Positions 17,249 to 25,707 of a stretch of 53,306 bases of DNA are shown here, in pieces. Every line of letters begins with the position of its first letter. Position 1 is the stretch's first letter. Source of the DNA: Candidatus Levyibacteriota bacterium (lineage in GTDB: Bacteria; Patescibacteriota; Microgenomatia; Levybacterales; UBA12049); assembly GCA_017991775.1 (NCBI GenBank), contig JAGOPV010000006.1, positions 1 to 53,306 on the forward strand, given 5' to 3'. The position numbers and the translations under genes are program-made. The notes beneath the pieces are model-generated. The model searched no databases and was not told where the DNA came from. It saw only the letters and a program-made list of their open reading frames with translations.

Positions 17249-18256
17249 ATGGAAGACATTAAAAATAGGATTCAAAAACTAGTTGAAAAATTAGATATTC
17301 AGACTAAGAAGAAAAAAATTCTGGAGCTTCAAGAAGAAAGTGCGCAGTCTGATTTCTGGCAAGATCATACAGCTGCTGGAGAGAAGATGAAAGAGCTCTC
17401 GGCGTTACAAAAAGAAGTTGAGGAGGTAGAGCTCCTTGAGTTGTGGGCACAGGAGGGTGAGGAGCAGGAAGCAGAAAAACTTTTGAAAAAGATGGAGACA
17501 CTACTCTATTTCTCATCTGAATATGACGAGGGCGATGCTATTCTCGCAATTCATTCAGGGCAGGGTGGTACTGAGGCAATGGATTGGACAGAGATGCTTT
17601 ATCGTATGTACACTCGATATTTTGAGAAAAAAGGCTGGGGATTTGAGGTCTTAGATGAGACTCCTGGTGAGGAGGCTGGAATCAAGAGCATTACCATAGC
17701 TGTCACTGGAAAATACTCTTACGGTCTCTTAAAACATGAAATGGGTGTGCATAGACTTGTTAGGCAGTCTCCTTTTAACGCTGATAAATTGCGTCAAACC
17801 TCGTTTGCGATGGTTGAGGTTCTTCCACAAATTGATCAAGCAGGCGGAATTGAGATTCGTGATGATGAAATAGAGTTCGATGCGTTCCGTGCTGGAGGAC
17901 ATGGTGGGCAGAATGTAAATAAAGTCTCAACTGCAGTGCGACTTAAGCATATCCCTTCAGGATTAGTTGTTACAGCCTCAGTTGAACGTCATCAAAATCA
18001 GAATAGAGAATTTGCCATGAAGCTTTTGAAGGCCAAGCTATGGCAGATTCAAGAGGATGATAGACGCAAAGAAGAGCAGCGTATGAAAGGTGGATATGTG
18101 ACGCCTGGATGGGGAAATCAGATCCGCTCATATGTTCTGCATCCATATAAGATGGTTAAAGATCTGCGTACAGGAGTCGAGACTGGAAATACAGATGCCG
18201 TGCTTGATGGAGAATTGGATCAATTTATTGAAGAAGAGCTGCGACAGCTCTCCTAG
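17249..18256 (+). CDS. prfB: Peptide chain release factor 2
   Basis: RF2 ends translation at UAA and UGA. The stop-recognition tripeptide SPF is at residues 174-176 and the peptidyl-hydrolysis GGQ at 219-221 (GGHGGQNVNKVSTAVR). At 335 residues it is slightly shorter than E. coli RF2 and is encoded in one uninterrupted frame. The programmed +1 frameshift with in-frame UGA that autoregulates many prfB genes is absent: the ATG is fixed by TATAAT 6 nt upstream. Its presence argues against UGA recoding in this genome. Confidence 0.97.
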   Translation: MEDIKNRIQKLVEKLDIQTKKKKILELQEESAQSDFWQDHTAAGEKMKELSALQKEVEEVELLELWAQEGEEQEAEKLLKKMETLLYFSSEYDEGDAILAIHSGQGGTEAMDWTEMLYRMYTRYFEKKGWGFEVLDETPGEEAGIKSITIAVTGKYSYGLLKHEMGVHRLVRQSPFNADKLRQTSFAMVEVLPQIDQAGGIEIRDDEIEFDAFRAGGHGGQNVNKVSTAVRLKHIPSGLVVTASVERHQNQNREFAMKLLKAKLWQIQEDDRRKEEQRMKGGYVTPGWGNQIRSYVLHPYKMVKDLRTGVETGNTDAVLDGELDQFIEEELRQLS

Positions 18257-18320
18257 ATGGGTTGTCAAAACTCCACAAATATGGTTAACTAGTTCTTAGA
18301 CTCATCGGGAGTCTGATGAT

Positions 18321-18797
18321 ATGGATAGTGCGAAGACTGATAAGAAAATGGATCAACCAGCTGATGAAGCAGTTATGCAGTCATTTTCTCCTAAGAAAAC
18401 AGGTAAAAATTCAAATATGAAAATTGTCGGAATATTTATTGCAGTAATCCTCTTTGGCCTTGGGTCCGGATATGTTCTTGCTTCAAAAAATAGTTCCTCT
18501 GATAATTCAGGAAGCAATGTATCTCTGATGGGTGCTGAAAAAGGTAAGATATTTGGAGCGGAATCTACAAAGGGATTTGACAGTCCAGCTGAGGGCATTA
18601 TCAAAGAGGGTGGTATTGAGGGAGAAGGTGCTTTTCATATGGAGCGCCCAGGCGGGGACGATCAGACTGTTTATCTAACATCATCCTCAGTTGATATCGG
18701 AAAATTCATTAATAAAAAAGTGCGAGTCTGGGGCAAGAGCCAGGATGCTCAGCACGCAGGATGGTTACTTGATGTTGGCAGGCTAGAGGTATTATAA
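18321..18797 (+). CDS. Membrane-anchored protein with small C-terminal beta domain
   Basis: The 158-residue protein has a charged N-terminus, one membrane span (about residues 34-54, IVGIFIAVILFGLGSGYVLA), a Ser/Gly-rich linker and a C-terminal domain (about 95-158). The pattern VYLTSSSVDIGKFINKKVRVWGK...GWLLDVGRLEVL recalls OB-like barrels seen in small CPR envelope proteins. No named family is assigned. It precedes ftsE by 36 bases and may be read through into the division operon. Confidence 0.65.
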   Translation: MDSAKTDKKMDQPADEAVMQSFSPKKTGKNSNMKIVGIFIAVILFGLGSGYVLASKNSSSDNSGSNVSLMGAEKGKIFGAESTKGFDSPAEGIIKEGGIEGEGAFHMERPGGDDQTVYLTSSSVDIGKFINKKVRVWGKSQDAQHAGWLLDVGRLEVL

Positions 18798-18833
18798 AAA
18801 TCTCCACGTCCTGTCCATTACTTAACACCCATT

Positions 18834-19601
18834 ATGATACGTTTAGCGGATGTTTCCAAAACATACGGAACAGGCAGCACTGCCCTTTCCAACATATCTT
18901 TTGACATTGATAAAGGAGAATTTGTTTTCTTAATGGGTCCATCGGGCTCTGGCAAGACAACGCTCTTGAGGTTAATGATCAAAGATATGGAAGCTACCTC
19001 AGGAAGTATTATTGTCAATAATACAGACGTTACCCACCTCCCAAAATCAAAAATACCTCAGCTACGTAAGCTTATTGGCGTAGTTTTTCAAGATCTAAAG
19101 ATGTTGATGGATAGAACGATCTTTGAAAATATCGCACTACCTCTTGAAATGGCTGGCGCAAGCAAGGAGGAGGCTACAATGAGAGTCGATGCGATCCTTA
19201 AGCAGGTGGGAATTGAGGGACATGCAGACAAATTTCCAATCCAGCTTTCCGGTGGAGAATTACAAAGAGCTGCGATTGCTCGTGCTCTGGTCTTTTCGCC
19301 AGAAATATTACTAGCAGATGAGCCAACCGGTAACTTAGATAACACCACCTCATGGGAAATCGTTAAACTCTTGCAAGATATAAATAAGATGGGTACAACT
19401 GTTGTAATGGCGACACACAACACGGAAGTTATTGATAGTCTCAAGAAGCGAACAATTGCACTTGAAAAAGGAAAGCTCATGCATGACTCAAAAAAGCCAG
19501 AGGCTTCGCATGCGCATACAAAAGTTCATGAAAAAAAAGTTGAAGATGACACTTTGGTAAAAGATGCATTAGAGAAAGGAGAAGTGAATGAAAACGCTTA
19601 G
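18834..19601 (+). CDS. ftsE: Cell-division ABC transporter ATPase FtsE
   Basis: FtsE is the ATPase of the FtsEX complex that activates wall hydrolases at the septum. Walker A is GPSGSGKTT (35-43). The ABC signature LSGGELQRAAIARAL, the Walker B/D-loop LLADEPTGNLD and the switch histidine in MATHNTEV all match. The 255-residue chain has a charged C-terminal extension rich in Lys/Glu/His beyond the usual ~225 residues. A weak TTAACA box sits 6 nt before the ATG, and TTGATG-18-TATAAA at 18769-18798 would give a leader of about 30 nt. It overlaps ftsX by 14 bases. Confidence 0.95.
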   Translation: MIRLADVSKTYGTGSTALSNISFDIDKGEFVFLMGPSGSGKTTLLRLMIKDMEATSGSIIVNNTDVTHLPKSKIPQLRKLIGVVFQDLKMLMDRTIFENIALPLEMAGASKEEATMRVDAILKQVGIEGHADKFPIQLSGGELQRAAIARALVFSPEILLADEPTGNLDNTTSWEIVKLLQDINKMGTTVVMATHNTEVIDSLKKRTIALEKGKLMHDSKKPEASHAHTKVHEKKVEDDTLVKDALEKGEVNENA

Positions 19602-20454
19602 TACAACCTGGAAGCACATGCGACGATCTCCGTATCAGTCACTGGCTGCGATCATGATCATGATGCTGACCTTTCTTGTTATCTCAATATTCACACTCCT
19701 CATTGTTAGTTCTTCGCAAATAATTTCCTACTTTGAATCATCACCCAAGGTGACAGCTTTCTTCAAAGAGGACACAAAGCAAGAAAGTATCGATGCTCTC
19801 GCTTCGCAATTGAAATCAAGTGGTAAGGTTGCTGACGTAACGTTTGTTTCAAAGAGTGAAGCTTTTAAAAGATATAGCAATTGGAATAAAGACAACCCGG
19901 TTCTTTTGGATCTCGTGAACGCAGATGTGCTGCCTGCATCGCTTGAGATATCAACCTATAAAATCGAGGATCTGGATACCGTTGCGAAGCTTCTTCATGA
20001 CTCATCAGATGTTTCAGATGTCGTCTTTTTGAAAGATGTGGTCTCGACACTTATTACGTGGACAGATGCGGTTCGCAAGATAGGACTTGCACTTATCGTG
20101 ATACTTTCGATCGTATCCGTTTTTGTTATGGCGACGATCATCGGATTTAAGATTTCACAAAAGAGAGAGGAGATCGAAATTATGAGACTTCTCAGCGCTA
20201 CAAATTGGTATATCAGATGGCCATTCCTTCTGGAGGGAATGTTCTATGGAGTCATGGGAGCGTTCTTTGGCTGGCTTTTCATGTTTGGAATGACCCTTTA
20301 TGCTAAGCCGTTTCTCCTTGGATTTATGCGAGATATACCACTTGTGACACTTAATCCTGGATTTCTTTTGATGCTCTTGGGTGTCGAGATACTTCTTGCA
20401 ATCCTTCTTGGTATTGTCGCGAGCTTTACGGCGGTACTACGCTATCTCAAATAA
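19588..20454 (+). CDS. ftsX: Cell-division protein FtsX
   Basis: The 288-residue FtsX has the standard four membrane spans (about 20-42, 155-180, 210-232, 255-280) with an outer domain of about 110 residues between spans 1 and 2. Typical wording is KVTAFFKEDT and the FtsX/MacB permease core with KREEIEIMRLLSATNWYIRWPFLLEG. It transmits FtsE ATP hydrolysis across the membrane to a periplasmic/outer hydrolase. A clear Shine-Dalgarno AAAGGAG (19575-19581) ends 6 nt before its ATG inside ftsE, unlike the leaderless first genes of operons. Confidence 0.95.
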   Translation: MKTLSTTWKHMRRSPYQSLAAIMIMMLTFLVISIFTLLIVSSSQIISYFESSPKVTAFFKEDTKQESIDALASQLKSSGKVADVTFVSKSEAFKRYSNWNKDNPVLLDLVNADVLPASLEISTYKIEDLDTVAKLLHDSSDVSDVVFLKDVVSTLITWTDAVRKIGLALIVILSIVSVFVMATIIGFKISQKREEIEIMRLLSATNWYIRWPFLLEGMFYGVMGAFFGWLFMFGMTLYAKPFLLGFMRDIPLVTLNPGFLLMLLGVEILLAILLGIVASFTAVLRYLK

Positions 20455-20464
20455 TTTTGCCCAT

Positions 20465-21700
20465 ATGATAGAAAAAACTACTCGCATTGTTGTCCTCTCT
20501 GCTTTCGTTCTTGCGCTTATATTTCATACATCCATTAGCTTTGCAGATGATTCGCTGACGCCAACTCCTACGACAGATCCTGCTGCAACTCAAGGAGTTA
20601 GCGATAGGATTAAGGAACTCGAGAAGCAGTTGGCAGCAGTTAAGTCAGAAGAAAAGACTTTATCTTCACAAATCTCAGTGATGGATAATCAAATCAAACT
20701 GACAGAGTATAGGATCCAAGCAACGGGTGATCAGCTCGAGACTTTGGAAGAAGATATCGATAGCGCTGATAAGAAAATTGATAACTTAGAAGGCTCGCTT
20801 GATAACATTACCAAGACGTTGATGGATCGTATTTCGGCCACATATCAGTTGGGTGCAGTGCAGCCACTTGAGATGTTGCTTTCATCAGGAAGTTTTACCG
20901 ATTTTGTGAACAAAACAAATTATGTAAAGATCGTTCAAGAGCATGATAAAAAGCTTATGTATAACACGGTCCAGGCAAAGAATGACTACATCAATCAAAA
21001 AGAGATATTTGAGGAGAAAAAAGTGAAAGTTGTAGCGTTAAAATCCCAACTGGAAGATTATACTGCAGAGCTAGATGCTCAGAAGAGTCAAAAGCAGAAG
21101 TTGCTTGCTGAGACACAGGGAAGTGAGGCAAATTACCAGAGACTGCTTAACCAAGCTAGGGCACAGCTTGCTGGATTTAGTCGCTTTACTGCCAATCAGG
21201 GTGGAGCTTCTCTGCTCGGGGGTCAAACTTCCTGCGACGATTGGGGCTGTTATTACAACCAGCGTGATAGTTCATGGGGCGGAAGTTCACTCAACGGGAC
21301 ACAGTACACGCTCGCAAGTGATGGTTGCCTTGTGACCTCAGTTGCTATGGTCTATTCGCATTATGGTCATCGATCTGTTACCCCAGCAACGATTAATGGA
21401 ATTTCAAGTAATTTTGCATCATATTATCCCGCATATCTCAATAAAAGTGTCTCTGCTGATGGGAAATCTTCAACTCGGGTTTCAGTATCCCTTGACAGTG
21501 AGCTATCTCAAGGAAGACCTGTTATCGTTGGCGTGAGTTATGACGGCGGGCCGATCGCAGATCATTTTGTCGTAATTATAAGTGGATCAAATGGGGCATA
21601 TCAGATGAATGATCCATATATTCCAAATGGAAAAAATATTTCATTTAATGCACATTATTCAGTTGGAAGTATTCGTTCCACTGAGAGATTGAGCATGTAG
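20465..21700 (+). CDS. Secreted coiled-coil C39-like peptidase (FtsEX-linked, PcsB/EnvC analogue)
   Basis: The 411-residue protein has a signal peptide (about residues 1-25), a long coiled coil (about 38-235, built like PcsB/EnvC), and a C-terminal C39-like cysteine peptidase domain. The domain has candidate catalytic residues Cys in ASDGCLVTSVAMV, His in ADHFVVI and Asp in NDPY. It lies 10 bases after ftsX. By analogy with PcsB (CHAP) and EnvC (LytM regulator) it should be the hydrolase switched by FtsEX, here with a different catalytic domain. ATG 20465 is chosen because the signal peptide begins there; the upstream in-frame sequence is within ftsX. Confidence 0.85.
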   Translation: MIEKTTRIVVLSAFVLALIFHTSISFADDSLTPTPTTDPAATQGVSDRIKELEKQLAAVKSEEKTLSSQISVMDNQIKLTEYRIQATGDQLETLEEDIDSADKKIDNLEGSLDNITKTLMDRISATYQLGAVQPLEMLLSSGSFTDFVNKTNYVKIVQEHDKKLMYNTVQAKNDYINQKEIFEEKKVKVVALKSQLEDYTAELDAQKSQKQKLLAETQGSEANYQRLLNQARAQLAGFSRFTANQGGASLLGGQTSCDDWGCYYNQRDSSWGGSSLNGTQYTLASDGCLVTSVAMVYSHYGHRSVTPATINGISSNFASYYPAYLNKSVSADGKSSTRVSVSLDSELSQGRPVIVGVSYDGGPIADHFVVIISGSNGAYQMNDPYIPNGKNISFNAHYSVGSIRSTERLSM

Positions 21701-21753
21701 TCCACTTGCAATTATCCTCCTCTTGGCGCCACAATAAGCTCATCCATATAGAT

Positions 21754-22524
21754 ATGAAAAAAGCTTGTTTTGCGAGTGCGCTTGTTCTTCTACTCTTGGT
21801 AGTTGGACCTCAGTCTATTTTTGCTGTTGGGCTTGAATTTAGCGCCCCAAGTCAAATCACTGATCAGCCTTTTAGTGTCGACGCAGTAATATCTGGCGCA
21901 TCTTTTGGTCAAAATTATGTCAGAGTTGATCTCTATAAAGATGGAACAACCGAATATTTTGCAGAGACTTTCAATGGATCGAGCTGGGTAGATGGTTCGG
22001 ATGGTAGATTATATCTTCCGGTTCACATTGCCTCCAATCAGGCGCAAATTACGATTCAAGCACGTGTTGGGAATCCTTCAAGCTCAAAGTATCAAGGAAG
22101 TGGTAGCTATAAGTTGAGAGTGAGAAGGTACACGGCATCAGGATCAGTTGCGGCAAATGATAGCTATGTGCCTCTAGATATTGCAATAAATTATATATTC
22201 CCAACCCCAACCTCAACCCAAATTACACCCTCAAGCACTCCGAGAGTTGTGACAGCTACACCAGTAAAGGCAAGTAGTACACTAGCTGTCGCTACATTAT
22301 CTGAAGAGGTTGACAAGGAAGAGATAGTTACTCGTACTTATCCAACAGCAGTTCTTGGAATAGATCATGAAAGAGATCTAATAGTCACTCCTACTAGATC
22401 TGTGTCGCAGGTTAGTGGAGATGATAAAATTGATTTGCTTCCAGCTATTTTCTTTCTCGCCGGAGGAGGATTTATAGCTAGTTGTGGTATACTCATATAT
22501 CGAAATTGGAGACTAAAAAGCTAA
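21754..22524 (+). CDS. Secreted protein with C-terminal membrane anchor, unknown
   Basis: The 256-residue protein has a signal peptide (MKKACFASALVLLLLVVG, residues 1-22), a beta-rich domain of about 110 residues, and a Pro/Thr/Ser-rich linker (TPTSTQITPSSTP). A C-terminal span (about 228-250) is followed by a short basic tail. This is the layout of a surface protein held by its C-terminus. The family is not recognised. The stop TAA overlaps the tsaE ATG by one base, so the genes are co-transcribed. Confidence 0.65.
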   Translation: MKKACFASALVLLLLVVGPQSIFAVGLEFSAPSQITDQPFSVDAVISGASFGQNYVRVDLYKDGTTEYFAETFNGSSWVDGSDGRLYLPVHIASNQAQITIQARVGNPSSSKYQGSGSYKLRVRRYTASGSVAANDSYVPLDIAINYIFPTPTSTQITPSSTPRVVTATPVKASSTLAVATLSEEVDKEEIVTRTYPTAVLGIDHERDLIVTPTRSVSQVSGDDKIDLLPAIFFLAGGGFIASCGILIYRNWRLKS

Positions 22525-22952
22525 TGAACAAAATAATAACACATAATCTCGAAGAGACTGAGCGAGTTGCACGAGAATTTGCACAGAAGTTACAAGCTGG
22601 TGATGTAGTTGCCTTGATTGGAGATTTAGGTAGTGGAAAGACGACTTTTACCCAATTTGTCGCAAGAGAAATGGGTGCTATTGCAATTGTGAATTCCCCA
22701 ACATTTCTCATTCAGAAGGAATACAGGCTGAAAAATGAGAGGGGAATTGAGATGCTTTATCATCTTGATCTTTATCGCCTAGAGAATGAGAGACAGGTTG
22801 AAGAGGTTGGGCTAAAAGAGATACTCTTAGATGAGAAAGGCATAACATTTATAGAATGGCCAGAGAAAGCTGATGCGTTTATGCCAAAGGATTCTTATAA
22901 AATTATCTTTGCTCACGTTGATGATACGACAAGAGAGATTGAGATCACCTAA
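22524..22952 (+). CDS. tsaE: tRNA t6A biosynthesis ATPase TsaE
   Basis: TsaE is the small ATPase that supports the TsaBD complex in making N6-threonylcarbamoyladenosine at tRNA position 37. The 142-residue length is standard. Walker A GDLGSGKTT lies at 33-41; NSPTFLIQKEY, LYHLDLYRL and FIEWPEKA are family marks. The ATG shares one base with the preceding stop (TAATG). It begins a tsaE-tsaC-tsaB run; tsaD is not in the window. Confidence 0.95.
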   Translation: MNKIITHNLEETERVAREFAQKLQAGDVVALIGDLGSGKTTFTQFVAREMGAIAIVNSPTFLIQKEYRLKNERGIEMLYHLDLYRLENERQVEEVGLKEILLDEKGITFIEWPEKADAFMPKDSYKIIFAHVDDTTREIEIT

Positions 22953-22953
22953 C

Positions 22954-23526
22954 ATGGATCATATTCAAAAAGCAGTACAAATTCTAAAAGATGGTGGCAT
23001 CGTTATTTTCCCAACTGACACAGCCTTTGGCATTGGCTGTCTTGCTGGAAATTATAAATCGATGGTGAGGCTTTTTGAGCTTCGACAGAGACCACTCACT
23101 CAGCCAACTCCAGTTCTTGTGAGTTCGCTTGAAATGGCAAAGCGATATGGTGACTTTTCAGGAAAAGTAATCTCTCAATTTGTTGAGCCTTTTTGGCCTG
23201 GTGCTTTAACGCTTATTGTCCCTGCAAAGTCTGGAGAAAATTTATTGGCCCAAAATCTCGAACATGTTGGGCTAAGATTTCCCAATCATAAAACTACCCA
23301 GGCGATTATTGAAGGATGTGGAGCTGCGATTTTTGGTCCTTCTGCTAACTTTCACGGATTTCCAACCCCATTTGCGTTTGATGATCTAGATCCAAAACTT
23401 ATGGAATTAGTTGACTATGTTGTGCCTGGACAGACTAATGGAATTTTTAAGTCATCCACAATTATCGACACAACCGTAGAACCGATGCAGATTGTAAGAT
23501 CTGGTGGGGTGGAGGTAGCTCTTTGA
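22954..23526 (+). CDS. tsaC: Threonylcarbamoyl-AMP synthase (Sua5/YrdC family)
   Basis: The enzyme makes threonylcarbamoyl-AMP from threonine, bicarbonate and ATP, the first step of t6A synthesis. The 190 residues match the YrdC domain: IVIFPTDTAFGIGCLA, ELRQRPLTQPTPVLVSS, FWPGALTLIV, VGLRFPNH, FGPSANFHG and the ending IVRSGG. There is no C-terminal Sua5 domain. It starts 1 base after the tsaE stop and ends in TGA overlapping the next TTG start. Confidence 0.95.
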   Translation: MDHIQKAVQILKDGGIVIFPTDTAFGIGCLAGNYKSMVRLFELRQRPLTQPTPVLVSSLEMAKRYGDFSGKVISQFVEPFWPGALTLIVPAKSGENLLAQNLEHVGLRFPNHKTTQAIIEGCGAAIFGPSANFHGFPTPFAFDDLDPKLMELVDYVVPGQTNGIFKSSTIIDTTVEPMQIVRSGGVEVAL

Positions 23527-23846
23527 GTCAATTGGTGCTAGTTACTATTGATCTATCAGATAGGGAGTTGGCAAGAGTCATCCTCTCGGTTCAGGGTGAA
23601 GAATTTGAGTACAAAGAAGTCACAGATACAAGAAAGCCTCAGTTGGCGCTTGTACTTTTGCAGAAGTCATTGAAGGACCATAATTTAGAAATGAAGGACA
23701 TCACTGGACTGTATGCCCCTGTTGGCAGCGGATCTTTTACCGGACTTCGCGTAGGAGCTGCAATTATTAACACACTAGGTAGTGTCCTTAAAATCTCTAT
23801 TAACGATAATGAGCCTGGAGTGCTTGTTGAACCTCTATACGAATAA
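23523..23846 (+). CDS. tsaB: Truncated TsaB-like t6A protein
   Basis: TsaB is the pseudo-enzyme partner of TsaD. The 107-residue product keeps the family signature GSGSFTGLRVGAAIINTL (about residues 67-84) but lacks the C-terminal half of usual TsaB (about 220 residues). It is preceded by a complete first lobe, then a short acidic tail and stop. No frameshifted remnant of the second lobe follows, because the next promoter and gene start 15 bases on; it looks like a true minimal form. The start is probably TTG 23523, overlapping the tsaC stop (TTGA). The context beside tsaE and tsaC supports the call. Confidence 0.75.
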   Translation: MSQLVLVTIDLSDRELARVILSVQGEEFEYKEVTDTRKPQLALVLLQKSLKDHNLEMKDITGLYAPVGSGSFTGLRVGAAIINTLGSVLKISINDNEPGVLVEPLYE

Positions 23847-23854
23847 GCTATACT
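23827..23854 (+). promoter_or_regulatory. Promoter for the CAP-domain gene
   Basis: TTGAAC (23827-23832), a 16-nt spacer, and TATACT (23849-23854), which ends 6 nt before ATG 23861. The -35 lies within the last codons of tsaB. Confidence 0.65.
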
Positions 23855-23860
23855 GGATGG

Positions 23861-24727
23861 ATGAGAGGATTTCTGCACCACCTTTTCTTGCCACGACCAA
23901 GTAATAATCACCGAGCTCGCTTGCTCCACCACTCAAGTCTTTTGGTTTTTGCACTTCTTTTTTTTGTACTTCAACTTTCATTTGGATTCGTTAAAAGTCA
24001 CACTCAAGATGTCTTAGGAATTCAGTACTCAATTTCCGTGGATGATTTGCTCGTCATGACAAATGCTAGGAGAGAAGCTGCTGGTGCTTCCCCTCTAACT
24101 CTCAATGATCAGCTTGCAGAGGCAGCAAGAAATAAAGCATCTGATATGTTCTCGAAGAATTATTGGGCTCATTTTGCCCCAGATGGAAGTACATCACCAT
24201 GGTCATTTATCAAATCTTCCGGGTATGAATATAGCTATGCAGGAGAAAATTTAGCAAGAGGGTATACTTCAGCATCCGATGTGGTTGATGCATGGATGGC
24301 AAGTCCCACCCATAAAGAGAATATGGTCTCAAAGAATTATGACAACGTAGGATTTGCAATCGTCCCTGGGATGCTGACAGGTGATGATACTGTTCTTGTA
24401 GTCCAGATGTTTGGAAGAAAGAGCGGAGCATCAGCGCCTGTTATCGCTGGCCAGGCAGCGAATGCATCTCCGATTGATGAAGTATCAAAGCCATTGGGTA
24501 GCGGCTCAATACAAGGTGCGAGCGTGCCGTTGATAGACTCATCTTCAATGCAGAAAAATATAGCCCTACTTTTCTTAGGCGCTATGCTCCTACTTCTAGG
24601 TATCGATCTTTTTATCATCAGGCGTCGTCAGGTTGTGCGAATTATCTCTCACAACATAGATGAGATCATTTTCTTTGGATTTGTGTTGACGCTTGTTATT
24701 ATTATTGGTGGAGGAAGCATACTATGA
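23861..24727 (+). CDS. Membrane-anchored CAP/SCP domain protein
   Basis: The 288-residue protein has an N-terminal span (about 25-45) and an outer CAP domain (about 58-185). Family-like pieces are LVMTNARREAAGASPLTLNDQLAEAARNKASDM, YWAHFAPDG, AGENLARGY, DVVDAWMASPTHKENMVSKNYDNVGFAI and VVQMFG. Two further spans lie near the C-terminus (about 230-252 and 265-287). CAP proteins are secreted and bind lipids or other ligands; the exact role in CPR bacteria is not known. The ATG is set by TATACT 6 nt upstream. It overlaps the next gene by 4 bp. Confidence 0.88.
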   Translation: MRGFLHHLFLPRPSNNHRARLLHHSSLLVFALLFFVLQLSFGFVKSHTQDVLGIQYSISVDDLLVMTNARREAAGASPLTLNDQLAEAARNKASDMFSKNYWAHFAPDGSTSPWSFIKSSGYEYSYAGENLARGYTSASDVVDAWMASPTHKENMVSKNYDNVGFAIVPGMLTGDDTVLVVQMFGRKSGASAPVIAGQAANASPIDEVSKPLGSGSIQGASVPLIDSSSMQKNIALLFLGAMLLLLGIDLFIIRRRQVVRIISHNIDEIIFFGFVLTLVIIIGGGSIL

Positions 24728-24975
24728 CAAAGAGAAAGCATTTTTGGTACTACACTCTCCTAGCTAGTGTTCTTATACTCGGATTATTCTTAATTGTAGG
24801 CATAAAGATCGATAAAACATTTCAATTACTCGCATTTATAGGCATAACGCTTGCATATATCGTTATTGGAATTGTTCACCATAAGACAGAGCATGATTTA
24901 CATACAAAAGTTGTGATAGAATACATTTTGATGGGATTATTAGGTATCGCCATCATGTTTTTTTTGCTACAATAA
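24724..24975 (+). CDS. Small integral membrane protein, unknown
   Basis: This 83-residue protein has three short hydrophobic stretches (about 9-26, 33-50 and 64-82), with a His/Lys-rich loop (HHKTEHDLHTK). Its ATG overlaps the CAP gene stop (ATGA), implying co-translation and perhaps a shared complex. No family is recognised. Confidence 0.6.
   Translation: MTKRKHFWYYTLLASVLILGLFLIVGIKIDKTFQLLAFIGITLAYIVIGIVHHKTEHDLHTKVVIEYILMGLLGIAIMFFLLQ
24968..24973 (+). promoter_or_regulatory. -10 box for the nucleotide-sugar cluster
   Basis: TACAAT ends 8 nt before the rfbA ATG at 24982 and overlaps the end of the upstream small gene. It would start the cluster with a leader of 1-2 nt. Confidence 0.5.
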
Positions 24976-24981
24976 CAAAAT

Positions 24982-25707
24982 ATGAAGGGTATTGTACTCG
25001 CAGGAGGTAGGGCGACAAGGCTTCGTCCCCTCACAAAAATTACTTCAAAGCAATTATTGCCGGTTTATAATAAGCCGATGATTTACTATCCACTTCAAAC
25101 CCTCATCGGTGCTGGTATTACTGAGATTTTGATCATAGTAGCTCCAGAATACTCTGGTCACTTCCTTAATCTCCTTGGGTCAGGCGCTGATTTTGGTGCG
25201 AAATTTACATATGAAATTCAGGAAGAGCCTCGTGGTCTGGCTGATGCCTTTGTGGTTGGCGAGAGCTTTATTGGCGGAGATAGTGCAGCAATGATTCTTG
25301 GTGATAACATTTTTGATGAAGATTTTAGTGATGTGATCAAGGACTTTAAGAGTGGGGCAGTGGTATTTGCAAAGGAAGTTCCAGATGCTAATCGATATGG
25401 GGTAATTGAATTTGATGATAATCACAAAGTTCTTTCAATTGTTGAGAAGCCAGAGCATCCAAAGAGCAATTTTGCTATGGTTGGACTTTATATCGTTGAT
25501 AAACGAGCATCGGCTTTCGCCAAGAAAGTAAAACCGTCCGCACGCGGTGAAGTTGAGATCGTTGACCTTGTGAATCAGTACAGGGATATAGGCGAACTGA
25601 GAGTGGACTTTGTAAGAGGGATCTGGGAGGATGCAGGGACATTTGACTCACTTTTGAGAGTAAATAACTACATGGCTGGGAAAATTGCGAAGGAGCACGG
25701 ACAATGA
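24982..25707 (+). CDS. rfbA: Glucose-1-phosphate thymidylyltransferase-like nucleotidyltransferase
   Basis: It joins a sugar-1-phosphate to dTTP, making dTDP-glucose, which the next gene uses. The 241-residue chain is the short form. The nucleotide-binding start is LAGGRATRLRPLT (the usual second Gly of the GxGTR motif is Ala). PVYNKPMIYYPLQTL, LGDNIF and VEKPEHPKSNFAMVGLYI are family features. It overlaps rfbB by 4 bp, which fixes the pathway assignment. Confidence 0.9.
   Translation: MKGIVLAGGRATRLRPLTKITSKQLLPVYNKPMIYYPLQTLIGAGITEILIIVAPEYSGHFLNLLGSGADFGAKFTYEIQEEPRGLADAFVVGESFIGGDSAAMILGDNIFDEDFSDVIKDFKSGAVVFAKEVPDANRYGVIEFDDNHKVLSIVEKPEHPKSNFAMVGLYIVDKRASAFAKKVKPSARGEVEIVDLVNQYRDIGELRVDFVRGIWEDAGTFDSLLRVNNYMAGKIAKEHGQ

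Noticed and set aside
17249-17330. Programmed +1 frameshift at the start of prfB.
   Set aside because: The frame is continuous from an ATG with its own promoter, and no in-frame UGA is needed to reach the conserved regions.
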